Under the pieces are notes generated by a model. The model was not told where the DNA came from. It searched no databases and saw only the letters and a list, made by a program, of their open reading frames with translations. This document shows, one piece after another, positions 8,579 to 18,043 of a DNA stretch of 64,000 nucleotides (its first letter is position 1; every line of letters begins with the position of its first letter). Position numbers and translations under genes: made by a program. Origin of the DNA: Synechocystis salina LEGE 00031 (GTDB lineage: Bacteria; Cyanobacteriota; Cyanobacteriia; Cyanobacteriales; Microcystaceae); contig NZ_JADEVV010000019.1 of the NCBI RefSeq assembly GCF_015207985.1, positions 1 to 64,000 on the forward strand. Reading direction: 5' to 3'.

Positions 8579-8773
8579 GGACTTTACCTAATAAATAATA
8601 AGATTAATTTCCCCTAATACTCATCCTTGGCTGACGGTAGGAGAACTGAATTTAATCTTTGTTATGGTTAAGATTATTGATAAACTGTAAAGAAAGGGTA
8701 AAGAATTCTCCAAACATAACTTACGAAAGTAAGGATTTGGTTAGATTTATCCGTTGTTCGGATGGAAAATTTT

Positions 8774-9563
8774 ATGTCTATCATCTCCGATCGCCGTCAA
8801 AAGGTGGTGATTTTGGGGGCCGCTGGGCGGGATTTCCATAATTTCAATCAGGTTTACCGGGATAATCCTCAATACAAGGTTCTGGCCTTCACCGCCACCC
8901 AGATTGTGGGCATTGCCGATCGCCGTTATCCCCCAGATTTAGCCGGAGAACTTTACCCCCAGGGCATTCAAACCAGGGGAAACGGTGGTGAGAATGGCGG
9001 ATATTGTCCTCATTCCTAAAACCGAAATGGCCACCACAGAACAGATTGCCCAGGTTAAAGCGTCCATTACCAAGTTGAATGCCACCGGCAAAATTATCCA
9101 GGGGCGATCGCCGTTACGGTTGGAACCGGCCATGGATTTACGGGGCAAACGGGTGATTGTGGTGGAGGATGGCCCGACGACAACCCACGGGGGCATGGGC
9201 TTTGGGGCTGGTTACCAAGCAGTGAAAGGGATTGAAGGTATTGACATAGTTGATCCCCGATCCTACGCCGTGCCGGAAATTGCCTCTATTTACGCTAAAT
9301 TTCCCCATTTGACGAAAATTTTGCCCGCCATGGGTTATTTCCCCGCCCAATTGCAAGCATTGGCCGATACCTTAAACGCCGCCAATGTGGATGTGGTGGT
9401 GTCGGGAACCCCCAGCGATCTCGGTCGTTTGATCCAACTCAATAAACCCCTGGTGCGGATCTTTTACGATTATGCCGAAGTTGATGATCCTGGTTTAGGT
9501 GATCTCGTTGACGATTTTTTGGCCCAGCGTAATTTAGGGGGAAAAAGCCATGAATCTTCCTAA
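8774..9563 (+). pseudogene. Cyclic 2,3-diphosphoglycerate synthetase-like protein, internally deleted
   Basis: The N-terminus (KVVILGAAGRDFHNFN, ending LYPQGI) matches the start of the COG2403 GTPase / cyclic 2,3-diphosphoglycerate synthetase family. The C-terminal part (GETVVRMADIVLI through VEDGPTTTHGGM to VSGTPSDLGRLI) matches its end. Intact relatives are about 440 residues; here the middle, with its P-loop (GCGKSQTT-like) segment, is missing. The two parts meet near 8965-8980 in different frames. It overlaps the following carbamate kinase remnant by 14 bp, preserving the ancestral gene order of an arginine/carbamoyl-phosphate related cluster. Confidence 0.82.
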
Positions 9564-9687
9564 AGATACAAAGCCCATTGTCATTGTCCTGGGGGGAAAC
9601 GCCTTATTACAAAGGGGTCAACCCCCCGAAGCGGAATTGCAGAAAAAGAATATTCACATAGCGTCCCTGGCGATCGCCAGTTGGTAA
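9550..9687 (+). pseudogene. arcC: Carbamate kinase N-terminal fragment
   Basis: Forty-five codons encode IVIVLGGNALLQRG and NIHIASLAIA, the N-terminal nucleotide-binding strand and loop of carbamate kinase (about 310 residues when complete). The frame then stops at TAA (9685-9687), just after a HIP1 sequence. The other ~270 residues are not found downstream. Together with the damaged preceding gene it marks a decayed catabolic operon. Confidence 0.75.
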
Positions 9688-9967
9688 CTCAATAAGTCTG
9701 AAGGTTGATATTCCCCCATTCCACAGGGTTTCCCAGTATAGCGGCGGGGAATGCTCAACTATCTTCACCAAACGAACAACCCTAAACCTTGCTTGCGGGG
9801 AACTCTACAGTGGTTGCCCCTTGTGCGCCGCACCATGCTAATCGGTAAATAGCGATCGCCAAATAACGGCGCTGGGGCATTTATTTTCGCTACGCTCTTT
9901 GTCCCCGACCGGGGTTGTTTTCTGTCCGCCGCTTCGATGACCCCGTTCTTTTTTGGGGGTTTTGCCC

Positions 9968-10201
9968 ATGTCTGCTTTTCCTGTCGGTTCGGTTCGTGGT
10001 TCTGCTTTGGGTTCTGGTTGTTCCGGCTGGTTGGTTCGGCCTTCCGTTCGGGCCCAGTCCGGGTTGGTTTTGGTTGCTTCGTTCGGTTCTTTTGCCGGGG
10101 CTGGTCGTTTTGCCCGTCGTTGGTCTGGTCGGTTGGGTCGCTCTGTCTTCGTCCGGCGGGTTGGCCCTGGTTGGTCTGTCTCCGTCCCGGTTCTTGCCTA
10201 G
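9968..10201 (+). CDS. Adenine-free small gene (A occurs only in start, one Gln and stop codons)
   Basis: The coding strand of this 78-codon frame contains three adenines: in ATG (9968), in CAG for Gln30 (10056) and in TAG (10200). All three codons are ones where A is hard or impossible to avoid. The predicted protein therefore uses almost only A, C, F, G, L, P, R, S, V and W. It contains RFARRWSGRLGRSVFVRR and VGPGWSVSVPV, which look like an alpha-beta unit; I recognise no family. GGGGG lies 8-12 bp before ATG and an intrinsic terminator starts 9 bp after TAG, so it looks like a complete transcription unit. Other frames here are also open because of the composition. Confidence 0.5.
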   Translation: MSAFPVGSVRGSALGSGCSGWLVRPSVRAQSGLVLVASFGSFAGAGRFARRWSGRLGRSVFVRRVGPGWSVSVPVLA

Positions 10202-10209
10202 TTTTCCCT

Positions 10210-10234
10210 GGGGGGCTTCGGCCTCCCTTTTTTT
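10210..10234 (+). terminator. Intrinsic terminator of the adenine-free gene
   Basis: The stem GGGGGGC / GCCTCCC closes a TTCG tetraloop and is followed by seven T. It begins 9 bp after the TAG at 10199-10201 and is itself adenine-free. Confidence 0.85.
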
Positions 10235-10387
10235 ATGGTTCCTTGCTACAACAAAAATTACTAGGGGTTAACGGCGTGCAGCTTCGCTTTCCCCGAAGGG
10301 ATAGACTGATGGCTTCCCTAGTTCTTTACATTTAGGTTCTAACTTGAATGGTGTAGAACAGCAATTAAAGCTTTTAGGAGTTTTCCC

Positions 10388-10621
10388 ATGAATATTTCAG
10401 CTAAGTCTTTTCTAATATTGACGATCACTGCTGGTTTGGGATGGGGCGATACAACATTAGCCACCAATGCAAACCAGACCGTTGCTAATAATTCTGGGCA
10501 GAGTCAATACACCCTTGCTCAATTTTCTTCCCAGGACGTGGCCAGTCGAGACAATGATTCCCATGAAGGGCAAGAAGATCATGATGATGATAGCGACGAT
10601 AAACAAGATAATGACGACTAG
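10388..10621 (+). CDS. Small secreted Asp-rich protein
   Basis: A 77-residue protein with a signal-peptide-like start (KSFLILTITAGLGWG) and a strongly acidic C-terminus rich in D, H, E and Q (HEGQEDHDDDSDDKQDNDD). An AGGAG ribosome site precedes the ATG. Acidic Asp/His tails often bind divalent cations, so a periplasmic metal-binding role is possible. I recognise no named family and homology was not checked. Confidence 0.5.
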   Translation: MNISAKSFLILTITAGLGWGDTTLATNANQTVANNSGQSQYTLAQFSSQDVASRDNDSHEGQEDHDDDSDDKQDNDD

Positions 10622-10821
10622 AACTATCTCTAAACCTTCATTAATCCAGCACCAGCAGGCAGACCATCACGCACCTCAGTTCTAAACTCTAACCCTATGT
10701 CGCGTCACGTTCCTTTGTTGCGATGAACCCGTTTTGGGTCGCCCTTGGGGGCGAGGACTAGAACAAGTTTTACTAGGGGTTAATGGCGATCGCCAAAAGT
10801 TTTTGTTGGTCACTGATGTCG

Positions 10822-10907
10822 GGAAAGTCCGCCCGGCTAAAGCCCGTCTTTCTGTGGGGTTTAGATTTTATAGCACCGTGGATTACCACCGTGCATTGGT
10901 AGTGTAG
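10822..10907 (+). repeat. Dispersed ~86-bp repeat, copy B
   Basis: Closely matches copy A at 2689-2774, including GTCCGCCCGGC, TCTTTCTGTGGGG and GATTACCACCGTGCATTG. TTACTAGGGG decamers lie on both sides (10770 and 10922). The surrounding 10622-11128 has no gene. Confidence 0.8.
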
Positions 10908-11128
10908 CCGATCGCTAAATTTTACTAGGGGTTAATGGTGATCGCCTAACAACAGAAAGTTTCTGTATAATCCTTAATTAGCCATCTCATCTACCTGACT
11001 TTGTTAGTACCAAAAGAATTTGGAACCAACTAACTGAATTAAAGGTCAAGTTACGCTTTACTGTTGCGCTAATCAAGCTGAATTAACGGTGGCTATAACT
11101 TCACCAATAGACTAATTTCGGAAAAAAT

Positions 11129-11548
11129 ATGAAAGAAGACTTTGGTTTCACGCACATTGCTCTATTTGCAAAAAATATTGACTTGAGCATTAGTTTTTAC
11201 AACCGCTATGCAAATATGTCCGTAGTGCATGAGCGATTAGATAAAGATACCGGTAAACGAGTTGTTTGGCTGTCTGATAAAACTCGTCCTTTCGTTTTAG
11301 TGTTAGTCCAAGACGAAAATCCAACCCCCATCCTAGGCCCTTTTGCACACCTAGGCATTGCTTGCAAGGATAAGAGCGAAGTTGATTGCTTATGCGAACA
11401 AGCTAGACAGGAAGGAATATTGGCTAAAGATGCCACAGATTCTGGCTATCCTGTTGGTTATTGGGCTTTTATCAATGATCCTGATGGACACACCTTAGAA
11501 GTCTCCTATGGTCAAGAAATTGGATTAACCATTGATAAGCCCACTTAG
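11129..11548 (+). CDS. VOC / glyoxalase-bleomycin resistance family protein
   Basis: A 139-residue protein of the vicinal-oxygen-chelate fold: FTHIALFAKNIDLSISFYN at the N-terminus (first metal-ligand His), a central FAHLGIACKD with the second His near 75, and INDPDGHTLEVSYG at the C-terminus with the usual Glu ligand. Members include glyoxalase I, dioxygenases and antibiotic-binding proteins. The substrate cannot be told from sequence. It stands alone, preceded by repeat-rich spacer. Confidence 0.8.
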   Translation: MKEDFGFTHIALFAKNIDLSISFYNRYANMSVVHERLDKDTGKRVVWLSDKTRPFVLVLVQDENPTPILGPFAHLGIACKDKSEVDCLCEQARQEGILAKDATDSGYPVGYWAFINDPDGHTLEVSYGQEIGLTIDKPT

Positions 11549-11642
11549 GGCGCAGTGGCAAAGCTGGCGTTGAATCAAAGAAATTAGAAACTCCCACTGA
11601 TCGCCAACAGTCTTTGCTGGAACCTAAAGAAAAAATAATTAA

Positions 11643-11678
11643 TTTTGATAAAAATAATAAACTTTAATATCAAGAAAG
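11643..11678 (+). repeat. Exact 36-bp repeat, copy 1
   Basis: Begins TTTTGATAAAAATAATAAAC and ends TCAAGAAAG; identical to 18411-18446. Similarity extends about 16 bp upstream at both sites (AAAAAyAATTAr). Confidence 0.9.
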
Positions 11679-11762
11679 GACGGACTGGATAAATTACTAA
11701 GAGTTCAATAGCGATCTCAATTGTAAAGAAGGCAAGTCAAAGAATATGATTCTCTGCTAACT

Positions 11763-12323
11763 TCAAATAAGTCTTCCTTTATCGTTCCAATTACCAAACA
11801 TTTGATTGCGGGCAGTTTTGCTCACAAAATTCTGAAGTCGCCGCTCAAATTCTCTAGGATTTTTCCGCATTTCCTCAATGTATCCGATGCGTATTCGGCG
11901 ATAGAGATCGGGGAATGCAAGGAAGTTAGACCAGGCATCAGATTCTGTTTTCATTACCTCAACAATATCTTTGGGAACTTCAAATTTGATGGTTAAATCA
12001 GGTAGTGTTGCAAATCCAGCATTAGTCATCATTCCTAGGCGAATCAGACGGCGAGCACGCTCCTTATTTAATTCTGTCCAGTTACTTCGTTTTTTCCGGG
12101 GAGTAAATCGTTGAGCACGCTCATGGGTTGAGAATCTTTTTTCTATACCATCGATCCAATCAAAACAAATAGCCTCTTCAACAGCGTCAAGGTAAGAAAC
12201 AGTTGGACAATCAGGAAGCTCATCGAACAACAACCAAATTTCGCTGGTTGTAGCGTGATTTTGCTCAAGCCAAGAACGCCATACAGTTCTATTAATTGCT
12301 TTATAGGTTTTAGTGACCTCCAT
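11763..12323 (-). CDS. YdeI/OmpD-associated family protein
   Basis: A 186-residue protein with the family hallmarks: a start around WRSWLEQNHATTSEIWLLF, the conserved CFDWIDGIEKRF near residues 53-64, RFTPRKKRSNWTELN near 72-86 and the C-terminal helix ending in the RRLQNFVSKTARNQ segment. These proteins are widespread, soluble and of unproven function; some are linked to antimicrobial or stress tolerance. It has its own promoter region and no operon partner. Confidence 0.8.
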   Translation of the reverse strand: MEVTKTYKAINRTVWRSWLEQNHATTSEIWLLFDELPDCPTVSYLDAVEEAICFDWIDGIEKRFSTHERAQRFTPRKKRSNWTELNKERARRLIRLGMMTNAGFATLPDLTIKFEVPKDIVEVMKTESDAWSNFLAFPDLYRRIRIGYIEEMRKNPREFERRLQNFVSKTARNQMFGNWNDKGRLI

Positions 12324-12556
12324 TGACCTCCGATGGTTTTATACATAATGGCTTAGGCTTCAGCTTATCCATACCCAAAGTTACTAAACAGCGGCCCCAC
12401 CATGTGAGGGCAGAGATAGGCCTAAATAAATTACTAGGGGTTTACGGCGATCACCATTGTAAATAGTTCACCTGGAAGATTGCTTTAAATTTCAACGGTG
12501 TGGTGAAGATTTTAGTTGTTATATTCGATTGCCTATTGTGCAATTTTTAATAAATA

Positions 12557-13545
12557 ACCTGAGTTCGGGATAAGGCAAGCCCTGAGATGGTTAAAGAAAA
12601 AAGGAGACAGATAAATTGGGATAGATGTTAATTAACCACCTCTGTCTCCCGCTGTGTCTAGTTTAGAAGAATTATTCTGTGCCGTAGATGATTTTTGCCA
12701 AAAATTTGAACCAAAGTGGCAATCAGAGTTATTGGGAACGGGTGTAAAAACCCGCAAACGCCCTCAGGGATTATGTTTGAGTGAGAAAATGACTCTATTG
12801 ATTGCATTTCATCAACACCATTATCGAAACTTCAAGCATTTTTACCTGGACCATGTGTGTGTTTATTGGCGTGAATACTTCCCCGGATTGCCAAGTTATC
12901 AAAGATTTGTAGAATGGATGCCCTCTACCTTAGTGCCTTTATGTGTTTATCTCAAGCATTGTTTTGGGCAATGTACAGGCATTAGTTTTATCGATGCAAC
13001 AAGTGTAAAAGTTTGCCACAATCGCCGTATATTTAGCCATAAAGTATTTGATAATTTGGCAGCAAGAGGGAAAACTTCGGTGGATTGGTTTTTCGGATTT
13101 AAGCTACATTTGGTTGTTAATGAAATGGGAAAGTTATTAAGCGTGCAAATTACTCCTGGCAACCTTGATGACCGAGTCCCAGTGCCAGATTTACTCCAAT
13201 CATTATTTGGGAAAGTATTCGCTGATAGGGGCTATATTTCTAAGCCCTTAGCTCAAAAACTGTTGTCAGATTTTGGTATTGAATTCTTTGCTAAACATCG
13301 TCGTAACATGAAAAATCCTTTAATGCGCTTGACAGATAAATTATTATCCCGTAAACGTTTAATTATTGAGTCAATTATTGACCAACTCAAAAATATTTCT
13401 CAGATTGAGCACTCTCGTCATCGTAGTCCTATTAATTTTGGAGTTAATCTTCTCTGTGGCTTAATTGCGTACTGCCATCAACCCAAAAAGCCAGGACTTT
13501 CTCTTGAATGGGTTTTGCCTCCTGCTCTTTAACCCGAACTCACGT
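12557..13545 (+). mobile_element. IS982-family insertion sequence
   Basis: Imperfect terminal inverted repeats ACCTGAGTTCGGGATAA (left, 12557) and ACGTGAGTTCGGGTTAA (right, complement, ending 13545) bound a single transposase gene. The ends share the ATAAC context and no clear target duplication is seen. The right end lies 2 bp from the stop codon of the convergent SDR gene. Confidence 0.82.
12654..13532 (+). CDS. IS982-family transposase
   Basis: A 292-residue DDE transposase: the first Asp is in [11 protein letters not shown] (near 104), the second in [10 protein letters not shown] (near 191), and Glu is expected in [12 protein letters not shown] (near 240). The end [20 protein letters not shown] is characteristic of IS982. 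The start is GTG at 12654. The frame is intact and all acidic residues are present, so the element may be active. Confidence 0.9.
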   Translation: MSSLEELFCAVDDFCQKFEPKWQSELLGTGVKTRKRPQGLCLSEKMTLLIAFHQHHYRNFKHFYLDHVCVYWREYFPGLPSYQRFVEWMPSTLVPLCVYLKHCFGQCTGISFIDATSVKVCHNRRIFSHKVFDNLAARGKTSVDWFFGFKLHLVVNEMGKLLSVQITPGNLDDRVPVPDLLQSLFGKVFADRGYISKPLAQKLLSDFGIEFFAKHRRNMKNPLMRLTDKLLSRKRLIIESIIDQLKNISQIEHSRHRSPINFGVNLLCGLIAYCHQPKKPGLSLEWVLPPAL

Positions 13546-13547
13546 TA

Positions 13548-14300
13548 TCAAGTAAGATTTAGGCCTCCGTCTGAAATCAAAATTTCGCCTGTAATATAGT
13601 GACTTGCAACCAGCATTGAAGCCATCTGTGCTATCTCTTCTGGCTGTGCCCCCCGCCCCATTGGAGATCGTTTTTCCCATAGCTTTCTTGCTGCTGTCCA
13701 ATTTTTACTCATCGGGGTTTCAACTAAACCCGGTGCGATCGCATTTACGCGAATTAAAGGGGCAAGACTCAATGCAAGCAGCTTTGTCATGTGGTTTAGA
13801 GCAGCTTTACTTACAGAATAGGGGATTGAGGCTCCTTTCGGGCGAATACCAGCATGAGAACTAATATTGAGAATGCAGCTAGGACATTCACGACTAGATG
13901 ACTGACGTAGAGCATTTTCAGCCTCTGCGATCAGAGTCCAAGGTGCAATGACATTGACTTCATACAGATCGCGCCAAATTTCGGGCGTCGCTTCCTTTAG
14001 GAATGTATGTGGAATTGTCGCGCTAATGCCCGCATTATTAACTAACACATCCAGCCTCCCATAATGCGATAATACTTTAGCAATCAGATCACAAGTTTGG
14101 CTTTGATCAGACAGATCAGCTTGAAAATAATATGCCCCAAGATGAGCTTCTACTAATGATTGCCCAACCAACACGGAAGACTTGGAATGAAAAGCAATCG
14201 TAAAACCATCTTTAGCAAGTTGCTCTGCGATCGCCATTCCGATGCCAGATGTCGAACCAGTGACAAGTGCAACTCTTTTTTCGCCTCTATCTTTGGTCAT
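13548..14300 (-). CDS. Short-chain dehydrogenase/reductase
   Basis: A classical SDR of about 250 residues: the Rossmann motif TGSTSGIG (near 13-20), VNNAGIS (NNAG near 90), catalytic Ser in NISSHAG and the YSVSK active site (YxxxK, near 160), and PG motif AIAPGLVETPM. It is an NAD(P)-dependent oxidoreductase of unknown substrate. The start is ATG at 14300; a longer frame upstream has no SDR sequence. The stop codon directly abuts the IS982 element, yet the C-terminus GGLNLT looks complete. Confidence 0.85.
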   Translation of the reverse strand: MTKDRGEKRVALVTGSTSGIGMAIAEQLAKDGFTIAFHSKSSVLVGQSLVEAHLGAYYFQADLSDQSQTCDLIAKVLSHYGRLDVLVNNAGISATIPHTFLKEATPEIWRDLYEVNVIAPWTLIAEAENALRQSSSRECPSCILNISSHAGIRPKGASIPYSVSKAALNHMTKLLALSLAPLIRVNAIAPGLVETPMSKNWTAARKLWEKRSPMGRGAQPEEIAQMASMLVASHYITGEILISDGGLNLT

Positions 14301-14391
14301 AATCCTATACTTTTCATTTTCTTTGAGTTTAATTCTGTCTAACCAGGCAATAGTAAATATATGGAAACCTTCGGCATTCCAATTTGACCAC

Positions 14392-14886
14392 ATCCCCGAC
14401 CAATTGGCGATCGCCAAGCGTATCGGCACCAGTGGGCGCATACTGGTCTACCACTTTGGCTCGAAGCTACAGCTAGAGCGCCAAATAATTGCCCGGCTAG
14501 AGGTGCGTCTGCGCGAACAGCTCCAGTCACTACAAAACAAAAACACAGCCGTAGCTGATGCCAATACCATTGCTGAGTCATTGCTGGCGATGTGGAAGCA
14601 ATTTACTACCCCAGAAATGCAGAGCTGGCTAAAGCTGACGATGGATCTCAACCTGCGGGCGATGCAGGGCGATACCGAAACTCAGCAGTTTCTGGATCGT
14701 GAAAACCAGCAGTGGATTGAGTCACTGACGACGCTGACGGGGGATGAAGCAGTGGCGCGATCGCTATTTCACCTCTTTCAGGGTGCTACTCTCGACTTTC
14801 TGACCACGGGCAATGCACAGCGAGGTGAGGAAAGCATCCAGTTATTTTTAACTACGATAGGCTGGAAAATCCGTATATCCCGTTGA
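14392..14886 (+). pseudogene. TetR-family regulator, N-terminus lost
   Basis: From about 14404 the frame encodes the second half of a TetR helix-turn-helix (AIAKRIGTSGRILVYHFGSK) and a full ligand-binding domain (QLERQIIARLEVRLREQL to LFHLFQGATLDFL). The first HTH helix and any proper start are replaced by unrelated sequence, so the DNA-binding domain is broken. The divergent neighbour is the SDR gene, a usual TetR target. The 3' end overlaps the convergent ene-reductase by 39 bp. Confidence 0.65.
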
Positions 14887-15942
14887 ATAGTCTCCCTCTG
14901 TCCCATTCCAAATTGTGGGATCGGGATCTGGAGCTAAAGCCCAGCCATTGGCAAAGCGTTGTACTAGATCTGGATTTGAAATATAGGGACGACCAAAGGC
15001 AATTAAGTCAGCGTTTCCGGCGGTGATCGCCTTTTCTGCGGTAGCTTGAGTATAACCGCAATTCCCCATTAAGGTTCCTGAATAAACTGCCCGAAAATCT
15101 GCCAAAGTTAACGGTTCTCCCAGGTCATGGAAACCAAATGCTAGACCATCTACAATATGCAAATAAGCCAAATTGTAGGCGTTTAAGCGTTGAGCAAAAT
15201 AGGGAAAAGCTTCTCGATAATCGGGAGAACCCATGTCATTGTAAACGCCATTGGGAGATAGACGAACCCCCACCCGTTGGGATGGAAATACCGTTGAAAC
15301 AGCTTCAGTGACTTCATGTAAAAAACGGAACCGATTTTCTAAACTGCCCCCATAGGCATCGGTGCGTTGATTGGTTTTAGACTGCAAGAACTGATCAATC
15401 AAATAACCATTGGCTCCGTGGATTTCTACTCCATCAAACCCGGCTTCCTTAGCCCGCACAGCAGCTTGGCGATAATCTTCTACGGTGGCAGTAATCTCTT
15501 GGACAGTTAATGGTCGGGGTATTTGATGGGGCTGTTTTCCATTCGGGGTATGGATATAGTCACCGTTAATGGCGATCGCCGAGGGAGCAACGGGTAAGCC
15601 TAAATGGGGATGAAAAGATTGATGGGAAGCACGGCCACAGTGCCACAGTTGTAGAAAGACTTTGGACTCGGCCTGGTGAATGGCCTCTACAATCGGTTTC
15701 CAGCCTGTTAGTTGGGTCTCGTTATAAATACCAGGGGTATGGTTCCAGCCATTGCCAATTTCAGAAATAACTGTGGCTTCGGTTAGCATCAAGCCTGCAT
15801 TAGCCCGTTGACGATAATATTCCACCATTAAGGGCGTAGGAACCCGATCATCAGCGGTTCTAGCTCTGGTCATGGGAGCCAACACCACTCGATTTTTTAA
15901 GGACAGATCAGCAAGTTGGTATGTGTCAAATAAGGAAGGCAT
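14848..15942 (-). CDS. Old yellow enzyme family ene-reductase
   Basis: A 364-residue TIM-barrel flavoprotein: LAPMTRARTADD near 22-33, QLWHCGRASH near 98-107 (Trp and His of the active site region), EIHGANGYLIDQFL (HGANGYL, His-Ala-Asn substrate-binding signature near 175), and FGRPYISNPDL near 325 for phosphate binding. It is an NAD(P)H:flavin-dependent reductase of activated C=C bonds such as N-ethylmaleimide, glycerol trinitrate or enones. The SDR and broken TetR beside it suggest an electrophile-detoxification cluster. Confidence 0.9.
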   Translation of the reverse strand: MPSLFDTYQLADLSLKNRVVLAPMTRARTADDRVPTPLMVEYYRQRANAGLMLTEATVISEIGNGWNHTPGIYNETQLTGWKPIVEAIHQAESKVFLQLWHCGRASHQSFHPHLGLPVAPSAIAINGDYIHTPNGKQPHQIPRPLTVQEITATVEDYRQAAVRAKEAGFDGVEIHGANGYLIDQFLQSKTNQRTDAYGGSLENRFRFLHEVTEAVSTVFPSQRVGVRLSPNGVYNDMGSPDYREAFPYFAQRLNAYNLAYLHIVDGLAFGFHDLGEPLTLADFRAVYSGTLMGNCGYTQATAEKAITAGNADLIAFGRPYISNPDLVQRFANGWALAPDPDPTIWNGTEGDYSTGYTDFPAYRS

Positions 15943-16230
15943 TTTAAAAGTCCCTAATGAGTTGAAATCAATAAACTAAATGACTATTCTTGTTGCTACA
16001 AATTTGTCATTCTCTGAATTACACTGCCTATAATTCTTGCCTGACCCATCGAAGTAGAACATTAGCACGACTAATGGACACCTTGGCCTTACGAAACTGG
16101 ATAAAGCGGCGATCGCCACAAGCATTGCAACACTAGCCTCTCTTCTCCAATAGCCTCCTGTCCTAGGATCAAAAGCCTGCCGGATGCACTGAGGAATTCT
16201 CGCTGCCCAGCAAAGGAATTTTCCTTAGAA

Positions 16231-16914
16231 TTATAGTTGAGCTGCAGTGGCTTGAGTTTGTGCCCAAAATGCATCCATTAATGGCTTACCCGCTTGCAGC
16301 AAAGAATTTACCACAGTAGATCCAGCGGTCTCAGGTCTACCAGCATCAAACGGCGGCTCAGGATCGTATTCCAACATCAGCTGCACCGTCCTGGCAACGG
16401 GTTCGCCGCAGAGTAGACTAAGTAACGTCAGCCCGAAATCAATGCCAGAGGTAACACCCGCCCCGGTCACTCGATTTCGATCAATCACCACCCGTTGGGG
16501 CACCACCTCTACTCCGAGCCTTGCCAACTGATCGCGAAAGGCCCAGTGACAGGTGGCTTTGTAACCTTTCAATAACCCCGCCACCGCCAAAATTAAGGAG
16601 CCTGTGCAAACACTGGCTACGTACTGGGCAGTTATGCTTTGCTGTTTTAAGAAATCTAGGCTTTCCGAATCCTTCATCACCTCGACCTGTCCCAGACCAC
16701 CGCCTGGCACGCAAATTACATCCAGGGGTGGGCAATCAGCCATGGTAGTAGTAGATGTTAGGATTACCCCTTCGTTGCTGATAACCGGCCCAAAAGTTTT
16801 ACCGACCAGATGAACGGTAGTCTGCGGCGGAAACGCCAATACCTGATGGGCCCCCATCACATCCAATTGCACCACACCGGGATAGATCAAAAAGCCAATT
16901 TGAATTTGAGTCAT
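16231..16914 (-). CDS. DJ-1/PfpI (class I glutamine amidotransferase-like) protein
   Basis: A 227-residue protein with FLIYPGVVQLDVMGA at the N-terminus, VICVPGGG near 69 and the nucleophile-elbow Cys in VASVCTGSLILA near 101. The length and TSGIDFGLTLL motif resemble isonitrile hydratase-type members (InhA). The start is ATG at 16914; a longer frame lacks homology upstream. It is transcribed divergently from the LuxR-type regulator, with about 97 bp between starts. Confidence 0.82.
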   Translation of the reverse strand: MTQIQIGFLIYPGVVQLDVMGAHQVLAFPPQTTVHLVGKTFGPVISNEGVILTSTTTMADCPPLDVICVPGGGLGQVEVMKDSESLDFLKQQSITAQYVASVCTGSLILAVAGLLKGYKATCHWAFRDQLARLGVEVVPQRVVIDRNRVTGAGVTSGIDFGLTLLSLLCGEPVARTVQLMLEYDPEPPFDAGRPETAGSTVVNSLLQAGKPLMDAFWAQTQATAAQL

Positions 16915-17011
16915 CGGGATATCATTGTCGAAATGCTGGTCACGTGGAACGATTATAGACAGCTCCCCCAGCCCTAGATAGTCCTCAGGTGGGTACAATT
17001 TCGGCAATGGT

Positions 17012-17722
17012 ATGGTGAATTCTTTACATGCGCTATTTCAGGCAATTGCCACGGCTACTAGCGAGCAAACCCTACGTCATCGCTTGATGGATAGCATGGG
17101 TGACCATTTTAGGACAGAGCGTTGGGGCGTTTATCTACTGGATAATCACGACCATCTCGCTAGTGTGGACGTCATTGGCGTATCCGATAGCTTTGTCGAA
17201 CGCTATGAACAAATGGGGCGAGCTGTCGATCCGGTCATGGGATATGTCATGGAAAACCATGCCCCGGCCCATGAGGAACTTGTACTTCCTGGGGGTGAAT
17301 GGAAACAAAGTGCTCTCTACCAATACTGCTGCTCTGAGTATGACCATGAGCACATCATGACCGGGCCAATTGTCGGTCAGGGGCATCTGATTGGGACGAT
17401 TCACTTTGCCCGGAAGACGGGAGCTCGAGCATTTGATGCCAAGAATTTAGCAGAACTAGGAGCAGTGTGCAGTCATGTTTCGGCCTGTCTAGCGGCGCTG
17501 CGGCGATCGTCGGCATATTTATTTCCAGACAATTTATTGGCAAAACGGCTCACACTCCGGGAGCGACAAATTGCCGATCTGGTGGCCAAAGGCTTGACAA
17601 ATGCTGAAATTGGTACAGAACTGTGGATCACGCAAAACACCGTCAAGCAAGCTTTAAAGCGTATGTTTCGGAAGCTGGAAGTTTCAGCCCGAGCGGAATT
17701 GGTGGCAAAGTTGAGAAATTGA
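17012..17722 (+). CDS. LuxR-type transcriptional regulator with GAF-like sensor
   Basis: A 236-residue protein. Residues 1-160 form a GAF-like sensor domain (RTERWGVYLLDN, GPIVGQGHLIGTIHFAR). The C-terminal HTH (LTLRERQIADLVAKGLTNAEIGTELW, near 175-200, then NTVKQALKRMFRKL) is a canonical LuxR/FixJ DNA-binding domain. No receiver domain is present. The ligand is unknown. It is a likely regulator of the divergent DJ-1/PfpI gene. Confidence 0.85.
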   Translation: MVNSLHALFQAIATATSEQTLRHRLMDSMGDHFRTERWGVYLLDNHDHLASVDVIGVSDSFVERYEQMGRAVDPVMGYVMENHAPAHEELVLPGGEWKQSALYQYCCSEYDHEHIMTGPIVGQGHLIGTIHFARKTGARAFDAKNLAELGAVCSHVSACLAALRRSSAYLFPDNLLAKRLTLRERQIADLVAKGLTNAEIGTELWITQNTVKQALKRMFRKLEVSARAELVAKLRN

Positions 17723-17747
17723 CAGCGATTTTTATTAGGCTCTTTCG

Positions 17748-17957
17748 TCATTCTCGGCTTTGATGCTGGATCAGTAACGCCTCAATTAGCTGTTGGCCAG
17801 TTTTCAGCCGCTGTGGATCCTCAGACTGAGCTACCCAGGCCGCTAGTTCATTAAGCGACCCATTAACCAAATGGGCAAAGCCTTCCGCATCAACCACCTT
17901 GAGTTCCCTGTCAGCCACCACCATGTGGATCCACTCTTGGAGCAAGCTAAACCCATA
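17748..17957 (-). pseudogene. TetR-family C-terminal fragment
   Basis: About 65 codons (FAHLVNGSLNELAAWVAQSEDP) match the C-terminal helices of TetR regulators. An in-frame TAG (17958-17960) and no start codon with a ribosome site lie upstream, and no HTH is found. I read it as a second TetR remnant, unrelated in position to the one at 14392. Confidence 0.5.
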
Positions 17958-18043
17958 CTAGTCCATTTCAATGGTTAGTTTAGGAGACATAGTGATCGCA
18001 AGGGTAGAATATTTTCCTTTCTATGGCGTAACCCCTGATGAGA

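Noticed and set aside
9915-10335. Alternative long frames over the adenine-free gene at 9968
   Set aside because: Same composition effect. They extend into unrelated repeat DNA and past the terminator, whereas the 9968 frame fits between a ribosome site and the terminator.
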